This document shows positions 36,190 to 43,825 of a stretch of 63,340 nucleotides of DNA, in pieces. The position numbers were made by a program, and so were the translations under genes. The first letter of the stretch is position 1; each line of letters starts with the position of its first letter. The DNA comes from JAGPUQ01 sp050179115. GTDB taxonomy: Bacteria > Pseudomonadota > Gammaproteobacteria > Pseudomonadales > Porticoccaceae. Location: assembly GCA_050179115.1 (NCBI GenBank), contig JBFXFL010000012.1:1-63340 (forward strand), given 5' to 3'. The notes beneath the pieces were generated by a model. The model worked only from the letters and a program-made list of their open reading frames with translations. It did no database searches and had not been told where the DNA came from.

Positions 36190-36379
36190 TTAATTCGGCC
36201 GCTCAGTTAGAACATTGGGGAATGGCATGGCGGTCGTAGCGCCACGCCTTCGCCGCGCTCGGTCGATTCCCTTGGGACCGGCATCTTCCCGGATTAGCTT
36301 GGTCCTTTTGCACCACGGCCACGGGAAACAGTCGCACCATCCATGTCGTTGCTTCAGGCCGTTTCTTCAGGCCGTTGCG

Positions 36380-37501
36380 TCAGCGTCCCCGGTGATCCGG
36401 TCCCTGGCCCGGGGTTTTCGGGTGCGCATAGGAGTGGTGATAGGTTGCCTTGGGAAAGGGTACTTCGGCCTGGATGGCCGCGACGCCGCGCTGGTAGGCG
36501 GCCATCAGCCGGTCCTCGGCGGCGTAGTCGAACGGATCGGGATGATTGGCTGCGTCGTTACCGGCGAGCGGATTCGCCAGATACCAGGCGGCGGTTTCGT
36601 GCAGGGCATCCCGCGCGGATATCTGGTCCCGATAGCCCAGTTCAGCCCGGGCCTTGGCATTGTCGAGCAGGCAGTGATTGCTGCCGCCCAGCATCCGGGT
36701 CAGGGGTTCGGCGGGGGCCGCGAGTTCTTCGGGCAGCGAGAAAATCTCCAGGGGCCGGCCAGCGCCGCGCGAGATCAGCTCGACCCACTGCCGTTGGGTG
36801 AACTGTTCATCGTCGGTGCAGTTGTAGGCCTGGTTGCGGCTGGCTTCGGGATGATCGATGGCAAGCAGCAGATATTCGGCCGCGTTGCGGGCAGCGCAGC
36901 GGCTGGTCAGGATCAGGCCGCCATTGGGCAGGATCATCGCGGGCCGACCGTCACGGACCCGGCGCACCACCGACCACTCCATCGGAGTGGGCTGGCGCGG
37001 TCCGTAGATTGCCGGGTAGCGGAAGTAGGCGGCGTTGAAGGCCCCGGCTTCGCCCAGGTCCAGCACATGGCGCTCGGTGCGGTAGATCATGTGGGCGAAG
37101 CGGCTGCCGTCGGTGTCGCCCGGATAATCCGAGAGAGGCGCGGTTTCCCGCACGGGTACCGGCAGTCCCCAGGGATGCTGTCCCTCGGGGTCCATCAGTC
37201 CCGCGTAGACCGGGATGCCGCCGACCCCGATGAAGCGCGCGCAACGTCGGGCGAAATAGTCCGCCAGATGCCGGATGCGGCCGTACATGGCCACTACCAG
37301 ATCAAACTCGCGTCCATCGAGCGCCGCTGCGATGGTTTCCGGAAAGTGCGGATCGCCATGGATGTGTTCCACCTCCGGCAATCCCGGTGGTTCGTGGGTG
37401 CCGCGATGGAAGATGGTGGTGTCGTAGCCGCGATCCAGCAGCCCCTGAATGACATGCGGCCCGGTGGGTCCGGTGCCGCCGATTATCAACGCCCTTTTCA
37501 T
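36380..37501 (-). CDS. NAD-dependent epimerase/dehydratase family protein
   Basis: A 373-residue extended short-chain dehydrogenase. The N-terminus has the Rossmann motif IIGGTGPTGPHVIQGLLDRG and the NAD-site acidic/basic segment FHRGTHEPPGLPEVEHIHGD. An aromatic ending (HHSYAH) closes it. It matches a subgroup annotated as NAD-dependent epimerase, without a known substrate; I do not see the usual YxxxK pair in clear form (nearest IYRTERH). The start is ATG 37501 and the longer frame to 37663 is not used. It is the last gene of a minus-strand cluster with MaoC, acyl-CoA dehydrogenase and metallo-hydrolase genes. Confidence 0.85.
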   Translation of the reverse strand: MKRALIIGGTGPTGPHVIQGLLDRGYDTTIFHRGTHEPPGLPEVEHIHGDPHFPETIAAALDGREFDLVVAMYGRIRHLADYFARRCARFIGVGGIPVYAGLMDPEGQHPWGLPVPVRETAPLSDYPGDTDGSRFAHMIYRTERHVLDLGEAGAFNAAYFRYPAIYGPRQPTPMEWSVVRRVRDGRPAMILPNGGLILTSRCAARNAAEYLLLAIDHPEASRNQAYNCTDDEQFTQRQWVELISRGAGRPLEIFSLPEELAAPAEPLTRMLGGSNHCLLDNAKARAELGYRDQISARDALHETAAWYLANPLAGNDAANHPDPFDYAAEDRLMAAYQRGVAAIQAEVPFPKATYHHSYAHPKTPGQGPDHRGR

Positions 37502-37526
37502 CGCTGCACCTCTCCTGCTCGACAAC

Positions 37527-38402
37527 TCAGGTGTCGAAACGCCAGCCCTCGCCGTCGCTCCGGATGTGACCGGCGGTGGGGGTTGCGAAGTGGGTGCCGA
37601 GCACGAGCGACGGGCGATTGCCGAAGCGCTGCATGAAGGCGCGGCGGGTCTGTTCCGCCACATCGCTGGCGATGTCGCCCATATCGATCCACTCGGGATG
37701 TGCCATCTGGCAGGGATGGTGGAACATGTCCCCGGTGATCACCGCTTCCGCGCCCCTGGATTGGATCAGCACACTGACATGCCCGGGCGTGTGGCCGGGG
37801 GTGGGGATCAGGCTGATTTCGTCGCAGATGCGGTGGTGCGTGTCGACCAGATCGACCAGCCCGGCGTTGATCACCGGCTTCAGCGCGTGCTCGATCGTGT
37901 TGGCGCCGTAGGGATCTTCGTGATCTTTCCAGAATTCCCACTCGGTCTTGTTGAACAGATAGCGGGCGTTCGCAAAGGTGGGGACCCACTTGCCGTCGAC
38001 AGGACGGGTGTTCCACCCTACGTGGTCGAAATGCAGGTGGGTACACATCACCCGGTCGATCGATTCAGGCGCGAAACCCAGCTTGGTCATGTTCTCCAGA
38101 AACGGCGTATTCATGTTGTTCCACTCGGGGAACAACGGCAGGTCCTTGCCGTTGCCGGCACAGGTATCCACGATCATCTTGAGGCCGCCGGCGCGAATCA
38201 GAAACGCGTGAATACTGAGGAAAATATTGCCGTCGGCGCTGAGAAAATTGGGTTGCATCCAACTGGCGCAGGGCGCCAGTTCGTCCGCGGTGCGACCCGG
38301 GAACAGCGATCCCACGGGTGCGGTCAGCACCACTTCGACCAGCCGGGTGATGGATACGTCGCCGATTTGCCAGGACAGTTGTTGGTAGAGTCGATCGCTC
38401 AT
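37527..38402 (-). CDS. MBL-fold metallo-hydrolase
   Basis: A 291-residue metallo-beta-lactamase-fold hydrolase. The zinc motif is THLHFDHVGW (His122, His124, Asp126, His127), with later TPGHTPGHVSV and GDMFHHP carrying further ligands. It resembles the quorum-quenching-like or lactonase-like branch, but lactonase activity cannot be read from the sequence. The gene is between the acyl-CoA dehydrogenase (85 bases upstream) and the epimerase (25 bases downstream) on the same strand, so its natural substrate may be a lactone or thioester of the same pathway. Confidence 0.88.
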   Translation of the reverse strand: MSDRLYQQLSWQIGDVSITRLVEVVLTAPVGSLFPGRTADELAPCASWMQPNFLSADGNIFLSIHAFLIRAGGLKMIVDTCAGNGKDLPLFPEWNNMNTPFLENMTKLGFAPESIDRVMCTHLHFDHVGWNTRPVDGKWVPTFANARYLFNKTEWEFWKDHEDPYGANTIEHALKPVINAGLVDLVDTHHRICDEISLIPTPGHTPGHVSVLIQSRGAEAVITGDMFHHPCQMAHPEWIDMGDIASDVAEQTRRAFMQRFGNRPSLVLGTHFATPTAGHIRSDGEGWRFDT

Positions 38403-38487
38403 GTTAACCCCCGTAGTACGTTGTTATTGATTGATGCCGGCAATCTAGACCGGACGATCGGCGAGCACAATCGCTGATGCAATCCGG

Positions 38488-39633
38488 TTAAACGGGATTT
38501 CGCTCGATCAATTGCCGCGCGATGATGATGCGCTGCATCTCATTGGTACCCTCGCCGATGATCATCAGGGGCGCATCGCGGTAGAGCCGTTCGGCATCGA
38601 ATTCGCAGGAATAGCCGTAGGCGCCGTGAATGCGCATGTTCTCGTCGGCATTCTTGGCGGCGGCCTCGGTGGCGAAGTATTTGGCCATGCCGGCTTCCAT
38701 GTCGCAGCGCTCGCCGCGGTCGAAGGCCTGTGCGGCCTGCTCCACGAGGAGCCGTGCGGCTTCAACCCGGGTGGCCATCTCGCCGAGCTTGAGCTGGATC
38801 GCCTGGTGTTCGCAGATGGGTTTGCCGAAGGTCTTGCGCTGCTGGGAATAGGCGACCGACTGCTTGAGTGCCGCCGTGGCAACGCCGACGCCGCGCGCCG
38901 CGACGTTGATCCGGCCGAGTTCGAGCCCGCCCACGGCGTTGTAAAAGCCACGGCCTTCGATGCCGCCGATCAGACAATCCTGATGAACCCGATAGTTGTC
39001 GAACACGATTTCCGCGGTATCGATGCCGCGATAGCCGAGTTTTTTCAGCTTGCGGGTGACGTTGAAGCCCGGACCTTTCTCGGCGATGAACATGCTCATG
39101 CCCTTGCGCGGCGGACTGGCGGCGGGATCGGTTTTTACCAGCAGTCCGATACAGCCGCCCTCGATGGAATTGGTGATCCAGGTCTTGGTCCCGTTCACCA
39201 CATAGTGATCGCCGTCGCGTTTCGCGGTACAGCGGATGCCCTGCAGATCGGTGCCGGCATCGGGTTCGGTGAGGCCGATGCCGCCGCGCAGCTCGCCGCT
39301 GGCAAAGCGCGGCAGGTATTTCTGCTTCTGCGCCTCGGTACCGTAGCTCTGTACGCAGCGGGCCATGATGAGGTGAGAGTTGAAGATCCCCGATAGCGAC
39401 ATCCAGACTTCCGATACCAGCGCCACGATCTTGGCGTAGGTCGAGGCGCCCAGCCCGAGTCCGCCGTATTCCGGCGCGATGGTGGCGCCGAACAGGCCCA
39501 GTTCCTTCATCTGCGCCACCATCGCGTGGGGGTATTCGTCGGCCTGTTCGAGGTCGTGGGCGTAGGGAGCGACATCGCGCTCCAGCCAGCGGCGCACACT
39601 GTCGAGAATCAGGACTTCTTCTTCATTGGCCAT
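38488..39633 (-). CDS. Acyl-CoA dehydrogenase
   Basis: A 381-residue FAD-dependent acyl-CoA dehydrogenase that introduces a trans-2 double bond. Typical segments are GLGASTYAKIVALVSEVW, GGIGLTEPDAGTDLQGI, TKTWITNSIEGG, GYRGIDTAEIVFDNYRV, YSQQRKTFGKPICEHQAIQ and MRIHGAYGYSCEFDAERLYR. The likely catalytic Glu lies in the C-terminal part, near IIGEGTNEMQRI. Substrate chain length is not evident. It is 48 bases after the MaoC gene, suggesting a coupled dehydrogenation and hydration step. Confidence 0.93.
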   Translation of the reverse strand: MANEEEVLILDSVRRWLERDVAPYAHDLEQADEYPHAMVAQMKELGLFGATIAPEYGGLGLGASTYAKIVALVSEVWMSLSGIFNSHLIMARCVQSYGTEAQKQKYLPRFASGELRGGIGLTEPDAGTDLQGIRCTAKRDGDHYVVNGTKTWITNSIEGGCIGLLVKTDPAASPPRKGMSMFIAEKGPGFNVTRKLKKLGYRGIDTAEIVFDNYRVHQDCLIGGIEGRGFYNAVGGLELGRINVAARGVGVATAALKQSVAYSQQRKTFGKPICEHQAIQLKLGEMATRVEAARLLVEQAAQAFDRGERCDMEAGMAKYFATEAAAKNADENMRIHGAYGYSCEFDAERLYRDAPLMIIGEGTNEMQRIIIARQLIERNPV

Positions 39634-39681
39634 GGTGGATCTCGTCGGGATATACGGGCGGAGTTGCGAAAGCGTGGCGAA

Positions 39682-40197
39682 TCAATAATTGGCCTTGTCG
39701 TCCACGGCATGGCCGGTCTTGGGGATCAGCATGGTGCGGATGAAATCGCAGATCACCACGCCATTCTGGTTCTTGCCGATGGTTTTTACTGTCACCAGAC
39801 CGGCATTGGGACGGCTTTTGGATTCGCGGATTTCGAGCACTTCAGACTCGGCGTACAGGGTATCGCCGATGAATACCGGCGCCGGCAGGCGAATTTCCTT
39901 CCAGCCCAGGTTGGCGATGGTCTTCTGACTGACATCGGACACGCTCATGCCGGCGATGACGGCTACCGTCATGGTGCTGTTGACCAGGATCTGGCCAAAT
40001 TCGCTGTGCTTGGCGTATTCCCGATCGAAATGCAGGGGGTGCTGGTTCATGGTGAGCAGCGTGAACCAGGTATTGTCCGTCTCGGTGATGGTGCGCCCGG
40101 GCCGGTGTTCGTAGACATCGCCGACCTTGAAGTCTTCCAGGTAGCGGCCGTAGGACTCGCGGTAACGCCCGGGGGCGATTTCGATGGACTTGGGCAT
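39682..40197 (-). CDS. MaoC-like (R)-enoyl-CoA hydratase
   Basis: A 171-residue single hotdog MaoC-family protein. The core has DFKVGDVYEHRPGRTITETDNTWFTLLTMNQHPLHFD, whose Asp and His are the hydratase residues, and TMTVAVIAGMSV. Related proteins are annotated as mesaconyl-CoA or beta-methylmalyl-CoA dehydratase-like hydratases. The start is ATG 40197, with the frame to 40296 rejected. It leads a four-gene minus-strand cluster that includes an acyl-CoA dehydrogenase, so it probably hydrates the enoyl-CoA formed by it. Confidence 0.88.
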   Translation of the reverse strand: MPKSIEIAPGRYRESYGRYLEDFKVGDVYEHRPGRTITETDNTWFTLLTMNQHPLHFDREYAKHSEFGQILVNSTMTVAVIAGMSVSDVSQKTIANLGWKEIRLPAPVFIGDTLYAESEVLEIRESKSRPNAGLVTVKTIGKNQNGVVICDFIRTMLIPKTGHAVDDKANY

Positions 40198-40289
40198 GGG
40201 GGACTCCTGGGCGCTGCGAAAAGTAGGCCACCATAAGTGAGCCCTCTGGAAACTGTCAATTTGCGTGGCCTCCACAGTGTCCGTCAGTC

Positions 40290-40318
40290 TTGTCACGGGG
40301 GGTGTGTGCTGGTAGATT
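40290..40318 (+). promoter_or_regulatory. Sigma-70 promoter for tRNA-Val (and possibly thrS)
   Basis: TTGTCA (40290-40295) and TAGATT (40313-40318) are separated by exactly 17 bases. The following GC-rich stretch (GGCGGCCCG) resembles the discriminator of stringently controlled tRNA promoters. The tRNA begins 14 bases after the -10. Confidence 0.65.
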
Positions 40319-40331
40319 GGCGGCCCGTTTT

Positions 40332-40408
40332 AGGCACGTAGCTCAGTTGGTTAGAGCACCACCTTGACATGGTGGGGGTCGGTGGTTCGAGTCCACTCGT
40401 GCCTACCA
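40332..40408 (+). tRNA. tRNA-Val (anticodon GAC)
   Basis: A 77-base tRNA with encoded CCA. The acceptor arms are AGGCACG and CGTGCCT with discriminator A. The D arm is GCTCAGTTGGTTAGAGC. The anticodon stem CCACC / GGTGG encloses the loop TTGACAT, so the anticodon is GAC (valine). The T arm GGTGG-TTCGAGT-CCACT is regular. It lies just upstream of thrS and may share its promoter. Confidence 0.96.
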
Positions 40409-40539
40409 ATTAACGTTCTGGTAACAGCTAACGTTCTGGTAGCAAACACCCGGCGGCGAGCCTTCGCCACCGGTTTCCCGGTGCAGCAGCACCCGCATGT
40501 GGCCTTTGGTAGGGGCCACCACTGACCGTCGAGATAGTC
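40409..40539 (+). promoter_or_regulatory. Structured thrS leader with an anticodon-like loop
   Basis: The 131 bases between the tRNA and thrS can fold into three stem-loops: 40450-40473 (CCGG-c-GGCG with CGCC-a-CCGG), 40480-40493 (GGTGC-AGCA-GCACC) and 40499-40519. The last has a 7-bp stem GTGGCCT / GGGCCAC (one T.G pair) and a 7-base loop TTGGTAG, which places GGT in the anticodon position as in tRNA-Thr(GGU). It ends 20 bases before the ATG. The 13-base direct repeat TAACGTTCTGGTA (40411-40423 and 40429-40441) lies upstream. In E. coli, ThrRS represses its own mRNA through a tRNA-like leader, so autoregulation is likely by analogy. Confidence 0.6.
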
Positions 40540-42465
40540 ATGCCGCGTATTACCCTTCCGGACGCCAGTCACCGCGATTTCGATCATCCCGTCACCGTTG
40601 GTGAAGTAGCGGCCGCAATCGGCGCCGGCCTCGCCAAGGCCGCCCTCGCGGGCCGGGTCGATGGCATATTGGTGGATACCAGCTTTTTGATCGAGCGCGA
40701 CGCGACGCTGGCCATTGTCACCGGGCGCGATGCGGAGGGCCTTGAAGTCATCCGCCACTCCTGCGCGCACCTGTTGGCGCAAGCGGTGAAAGCGCTGTTT
40801 CCCGAGGCCCAGGTCACCATCGGCCCGGTCATCGACGACGGGTTCTACTACGATTTCGCCTATCACCGGCCGTTCACGCCGGAAGACCTCGACGCCATCA
40901 GTGCGAGGATGCTGGAACTGGCGCAGGCGGACCTCAGCATAACCAGGACCGAGATGCCCCGCGATGCGGCGGTGGATTATTTCCGTGGCATCGGCGAGGA
41001 GTACAAGGCCGAGATCATCGCCGCCATTCCGGAAGGCCAGACCATTTCGCTGTACAGCCAGGGCGATTTCACCGATCTCTGCCGCGGTCCCCATGTGCCG
41101 AGCACCGGCAAGATCCCGGCGTTCAAGCTGACCAAGGTGGCGGGTGCCTATTGGCGTGGGGATTCGGCCAACGCCATGTTGCAGCGCATTTACGGCACCG
41201 CCTGGCAGAGCAAGAAGGATCTCGACGCCTATTTGCACCGTATCGAGGAAGCGGAGAAGCGCGATCATCGCAAGCTCGGCCGTCGCCTGGATCTGTTTCA
41301 TGTCCAGGAAGAGGCGCCGGGCATGGTGTTCTGGCATCCGCGCGGCTGGACGCTCTATACCCAAATCGAAGGCTACATGCGCCAGATGCAGCGCGCGGCG
41401 GGTTATCAGGAGATCCGCACCCCGCAACTGGTGGATTTTTCGCTGTGGCAGCGCTCCGGACATGCCGACAAGTTCGGCGCCGACATGTTTTCGCTGCAAA
41501 TCGACGAGCGCGCATTCGCCATCAAGCCGATGAATTGTCCCTGCCATGTCCAGGTGTACAACCAGGGACTCAGAAGTTACCGCGATCTGCCGCTGCGGCT
41601 CGCCGAATTCGGTTCCTGCCATCGCAACGAGCCTTCCGGTTCCCTGCACGGCATCATGCGGGTGCGCGGCTTCACGCAGGATGATGCCCATATTTTTTGT
41701 ACCGAAGCCCAGATCCAGGGCGAAGTCGCGCGCTTCATCGACTTCCTTCATCGTATCTACGCCGATTTCGGCTTTGACGAGGTGATCTACCGGCTGTCCA
41801 CGCGCCCCGCGCAGCGGGTCGGGTCCGATGAGGTCTGGGATCGCGCCGAGCAGGCGCTTGCCGACGCCCTCAACCATCAGGGCCTGGACTGGGAGCTGCT
41901 GCCGGGGGAGGGTGCGTTCTACGGCCCCAAGATCGAATTTTCCCTCAAGGACTGTATCGGTCGGGTGTGGCAGTTGGGCACCATTCAGGTGGATTTCTCG
42001 ATGCCCGAGCGACTCGGCGCCCAATATGTGGCCCAGGATGACAGCCGCCAGGTGCCGGTGATGCTCCACCGTGCCGTGCTGGGCTCCTTCGAGCGCTTCA
42101 TCGGAATCCTGATCGAGCAATACGAAGGCGCTTTCCCGCCCTGGCTCGCGCCCGAGCAGGCGGTTGTGCTCAATATCACCGACAACCAGGCCGGGTATGT
42201 CCAGGAAGTAACCGAAGCCTTGCAAAACAAAGGGTTCCGGGTCACGAATGACTTGAGAAATGAGAAGATCGGCTTTAAGATTCGCGAGCACACCCTGCTC
42301 AAGACGCCCTATCTGCTGATCGTTGGCGATCGGGAGGCGCAAGCCCGCGCGGTCGCGGTTCGCACCCGTGAAGGCGCGGATCTGGGCAGCATGACGCTGG
42401 AACGGTTTGTCGAGCTTCTCGACGAGCGCGTCAGCCAACGCAGCAGGGTCATGAACGACAACTAG
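40540..42465 (+). CDS. thrS: Threonyl-tRNA synthetase
   Basis: A 641-residue class II aminoacyl-tRNA synthetase charging tRNA-Thr. The N-terminal TGS-like domain (PRITLPDASHRDFDHPVTVG) is followed by the editing domain with the HSCAH motif (His73, His77). The catalytic core has the zinc Cys333 in PMNCPCHVQVYNQG, then FGSCHRNEPSGSLHGIMRVR and the anticodon-binding domain at the C-terminus. The length equals that of E. coli ThrRS. It is the first gene of the thrS-infC-rpmI-rplT-pheS-pheT-ihfA block. The structured leader suggests translational autoregulation. Confidence 0.98.
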   Translation: MPRITLPDASHRDFDHPVTVGEVAAAIGAGLAKAALAGRVDGILVDTSFLIERDATLAIVTGRDAEGLEVIRHSCAHLLAQAVKALFPEAQVTIGPVIDDGFYYDFAYHRPFTPEDLDAISARMLELAQADLSITRTEMPRDAAVDYFRGIGEEYKAEIIAAIPEGQTISLYSQGDFTDLCRGPHVPSTGKIPAFKLTKVAGAYWRGDSANAMLQRIYGTAWQSKKDLDAYLHRIEEAEKRDHRKLGRRLDLFHVQEEAPGMVFWHPRGWTLYTQIEGYMRQMQRAAGYQEIRTPQLVDFSLWQRSGHADKFGADMFSLQIDERAFAIKPMNCPCHVQVYNQGLRSYRDLPLRLAEFGSCHRNEPSGSLHGIMRVRGFTQDDAHIFCTEAQIQGEVARFIDFLHRIYADFGFDEVIYRLSTRPAQRVGSDEVWDRAEQALADALNHQGLDWELLPGEGAFYGPKIEFSLKDCIGRVWQLGTIQVDFSMPERLGAQYVAQDDSRQVPVMLHRAVLGSFERFIGILIEQYEGAFPPWLAPEQAVVLNITDNQAGYVQEVTEALQNKGFRVTNDLRNEKIGFKIREHTLLKTPYLLIVGDREAQARAVAVRTREGADLGSMTLERFVELLDERVSQRSRVMNDN

Positions 42466-42481
42466 AACGGAGTAGAGGGCT

Positions 42482-43030
42482 ATCAAAAAAAGTTACGGCA
42501 AGGGCCATGGCAAACGTGCCCGACTGAATGACGAGATTGACGATGTCAAGGAAGTGCGTCTGATTGGCGCCGAGAGCGAGCAGATCGGCATCGTGTCCAT
42601 CGAGGAGGCGCGCAGACTCGCCGCCGAAGCCACCATGGATCTGGTCGAGATCGCACCGGAAGGTGAACCGCCGGTCTGCAAGTTGATGGACTACGGAAAG
42701 CATATTTTCGAAGCCAAGAAACAGCAGGCGGTACAGCGTAAAAAGCAAAAGCAGATTCAGATCAAGGAAATGAAGTTCCGTCCCGGAACCGACGAGGCGG
42801 ACTACCAGATCAAGCTGCGCAATGTACGGCGGTTCCTCGAGAACGGCGACAAGGCCAAGGTGACCTTGCGTTACCGGGGCCGCGAAATGGCGCACCAGGA
42901 ACTGGGCATGGAGATGCTCAAGCGGATTGAGCAGGATCTGGAAGATATGGGAGCGGTAGAGCAGTTCCCGAAAATGGAAGGCCGGCAGTTGACCATGGTG
43001 ATTGCACCAAAAAGCCGGAAAAAGTCCTGA
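42482..43030 (+). CDS. infC: Translation initiation factor IF-3 (ATC start)
   Basis: IF-3 blocks premature joining of ribosomal subunits and checks start codons. The protein is 182 residues when it starts at the ATC at 42482-42484: IKKSYGKGHGKRARLNDEID, then VRLIGAESEQIGIVS. The first ATG-like start in frame (GTG or CTG near 42554) would remove the conserved N-terminal domain, so ATC is required. infC is known for rare start codons (ATT in E. coli), which serve IF-3 autoregulation. GGAG lies 9 bases upstream. The C-terminal domain (KEMKFRPGTDEADYQIKLRN) is typical. Confidence 0.92.
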   Translation: MKKSYGKGHGKRARLNDEIDDVKEVRLIGAESEQIGIVSIEEARRLAAEATMDLVEIAPEGEPPVCKLMDYGKHIFEAKKQQAVQRKKQKQIQIKEMKFRPGTDEADYQIKLRNVRRFLENGDKAKVTLRYRGREMAHQELGMEMLKRIEQDLEDMGAVEQFPKMEGRQLTMVIAPKSRKKS

Positions 43031-43046
43031 AAAATGCCTTCCGCGT

Positions 43047-43106
43047 TCAGCCTTTTGGCAGGCTGACCGGTGGCTTTACCACCTGATGACGACTACCTGG
43101 AGGTAG
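43047..43106 (+). promoter_or_regulatory. rpmI-rplT leader with sequestered ribosome binding site
   Basis: Three small stem-loops precede rpmI: 43047-43066 (TCAGCC / GGCTGA), 43069-43083 (GGTGG / CCACC) and 43093-43106 (CTACC-TGGA-GGTAG), the last containing the GGAGG Shine-Dalgarno of rpmI. In E. coli, L20 represses the rpmI-rplT mRNA through a structured leader. The analogy is inferred. Confidence 0.5.
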
Positions 43107-43110
43107 CAAA

Positions 43111-43302
43111 ATGCCAAAGATGAAAGTACACAGTGGAGCCGCCAAGCGGTTCAAGAAAACCGGCGCCGGCTACAAGCACAAGCGGGCCTTCAAGAGCCAT
43201 ATCCTCACCAAGATGACGACCAAGCGCAAGCGCCAGTTGCGCGGCACCCGAGTGCTCAATGGCTCGGACACGCCGTTGGTTGACCGCATGCTGCGGTGCT
43301 GA
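43111..43302 (+). CDS. rpmI: Ribosomal protein L35
   Basis: A 63-residue basic ribosomal protein. It begins MPKMKVHSGAAKRFKKTG and contains HKRAFKSHILTKMTTKRKRQ, which is diagnostic for bL35. GGAGG precedes the ATG and lies in a small hairpin. It sits between infC and rplT in the standard order. Confidence 0.97.
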   Translation: MPKMKVHSGAAKRFKKTGAGYKHKRAFKSHILTKMTTKRKRQLRGTRVLNGSDTPLVDRMLRC

Positions 43303-43331
43303 TTGTCATCAATTAACCGGAGGATATTGTC

Positions 43332-43688
43332 ATGGCGAGAGTCAAGCGGGGCGTAACCGCCCATCGACGGCACAAGAAAATTCTCAAGCTGGCCAAGGGA
43401 TACTACGGCGCACGTAGCCGCATCTATCGGGTAGCCAAACAGGCGGTCATCAAGGCGGGCCAGTACGCCTATCGCGACCGTCGTGTCAAGAAACGTACTT
43501 TCCGCGCGCTCTGGATCACGCGGATCAATGCCCAGGCCCGTGCCGAAGGCATCAGCTACAGCCGGCTGGTCGCGGGCCTGAAGCGCGCCAATATCGAGCT
43601 GGATCGCCGGGTGCTGGCCGATCTCGCCGTGCACGACAAGGCGGCGTTTGCCACGGTGGCAGCCCGGGCCAAAGCCGCGTTGGTCTGA
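43332..43688 (+). CDS. rplT: Ribosomal protein L20
   Basis: A 118-residue ribosomal protein bL20. Signatures are MARVKRGVTAHRRHKKILKL, AKGYYGARSRIYRVAKQAV and the C-terminal LDRRVLADLAVHDKAAFATV. L20 is needed early in 50S assembly and, in E. coli, represses its own operon. The gene follows rpmI after 29 bases with a GGAGG motif upstream. A strong intrinsic terminator follows its stop. Confidence 0.98.
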   Translation: MARVKRGVTAHRRHKKILKLAKGYYGARSRIYRVAKQAVIKAGQYAYRDRRVKKRTFRALWITRINAQARAEGISYSRLVAGLKRANIELDRRVLADLAVHDKAAFATVAARAKAALV

Positions 43689-43725
43689 GGTGGCGCGCCT
43701 GCGGCGCGGCGACGGGTGAAATAGG

Positions 43726-43758
43726 GGGGAAAGGGCGCGCTCTTTCCCCGTTTTTTTT
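43726..43758 (+). terminator. Intrinsic terminator/attenuator between rplT and pheS
   Basis: An 8-bp stem GGGGAAAG / CTTTCCCC (43726-43733 and 43742-43749) with an 8-base loop is followed by G and eight T (43751-43758). It lies between rplT and pheS in a block that is usually co-transcribed. In E. coli this spot holds a Phe-rich leader peptide (pheM) and an attenuator. I find no Phe-rich leader here: the only short candidate is GTG-AAA-TAG. Partial read-through or another signal may control pheST. Confidence 0.85.
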
Positions 43759-43825
43759 GATCTGTGGGGGTGGCTGCTGCGAGGTATTCGAGCACCGCCC
43801 CGGTGGCAATGCAACGAGCCGAGTC

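Noticed and set aside
40351..42486. A 711-codon minus-strand frame opposite thrS
   Set aside because: It covers a tRNA gene and the whole thrS gene and shows no homology; typical antisense shadow in GC-rich DNA.
43689..43825. A pheM-like leader peptide before pheS
   Set aside because: No short frame rich in Phe codons precedes the terminator; the only candidate is a two-codon GTG-AAA-TAG.
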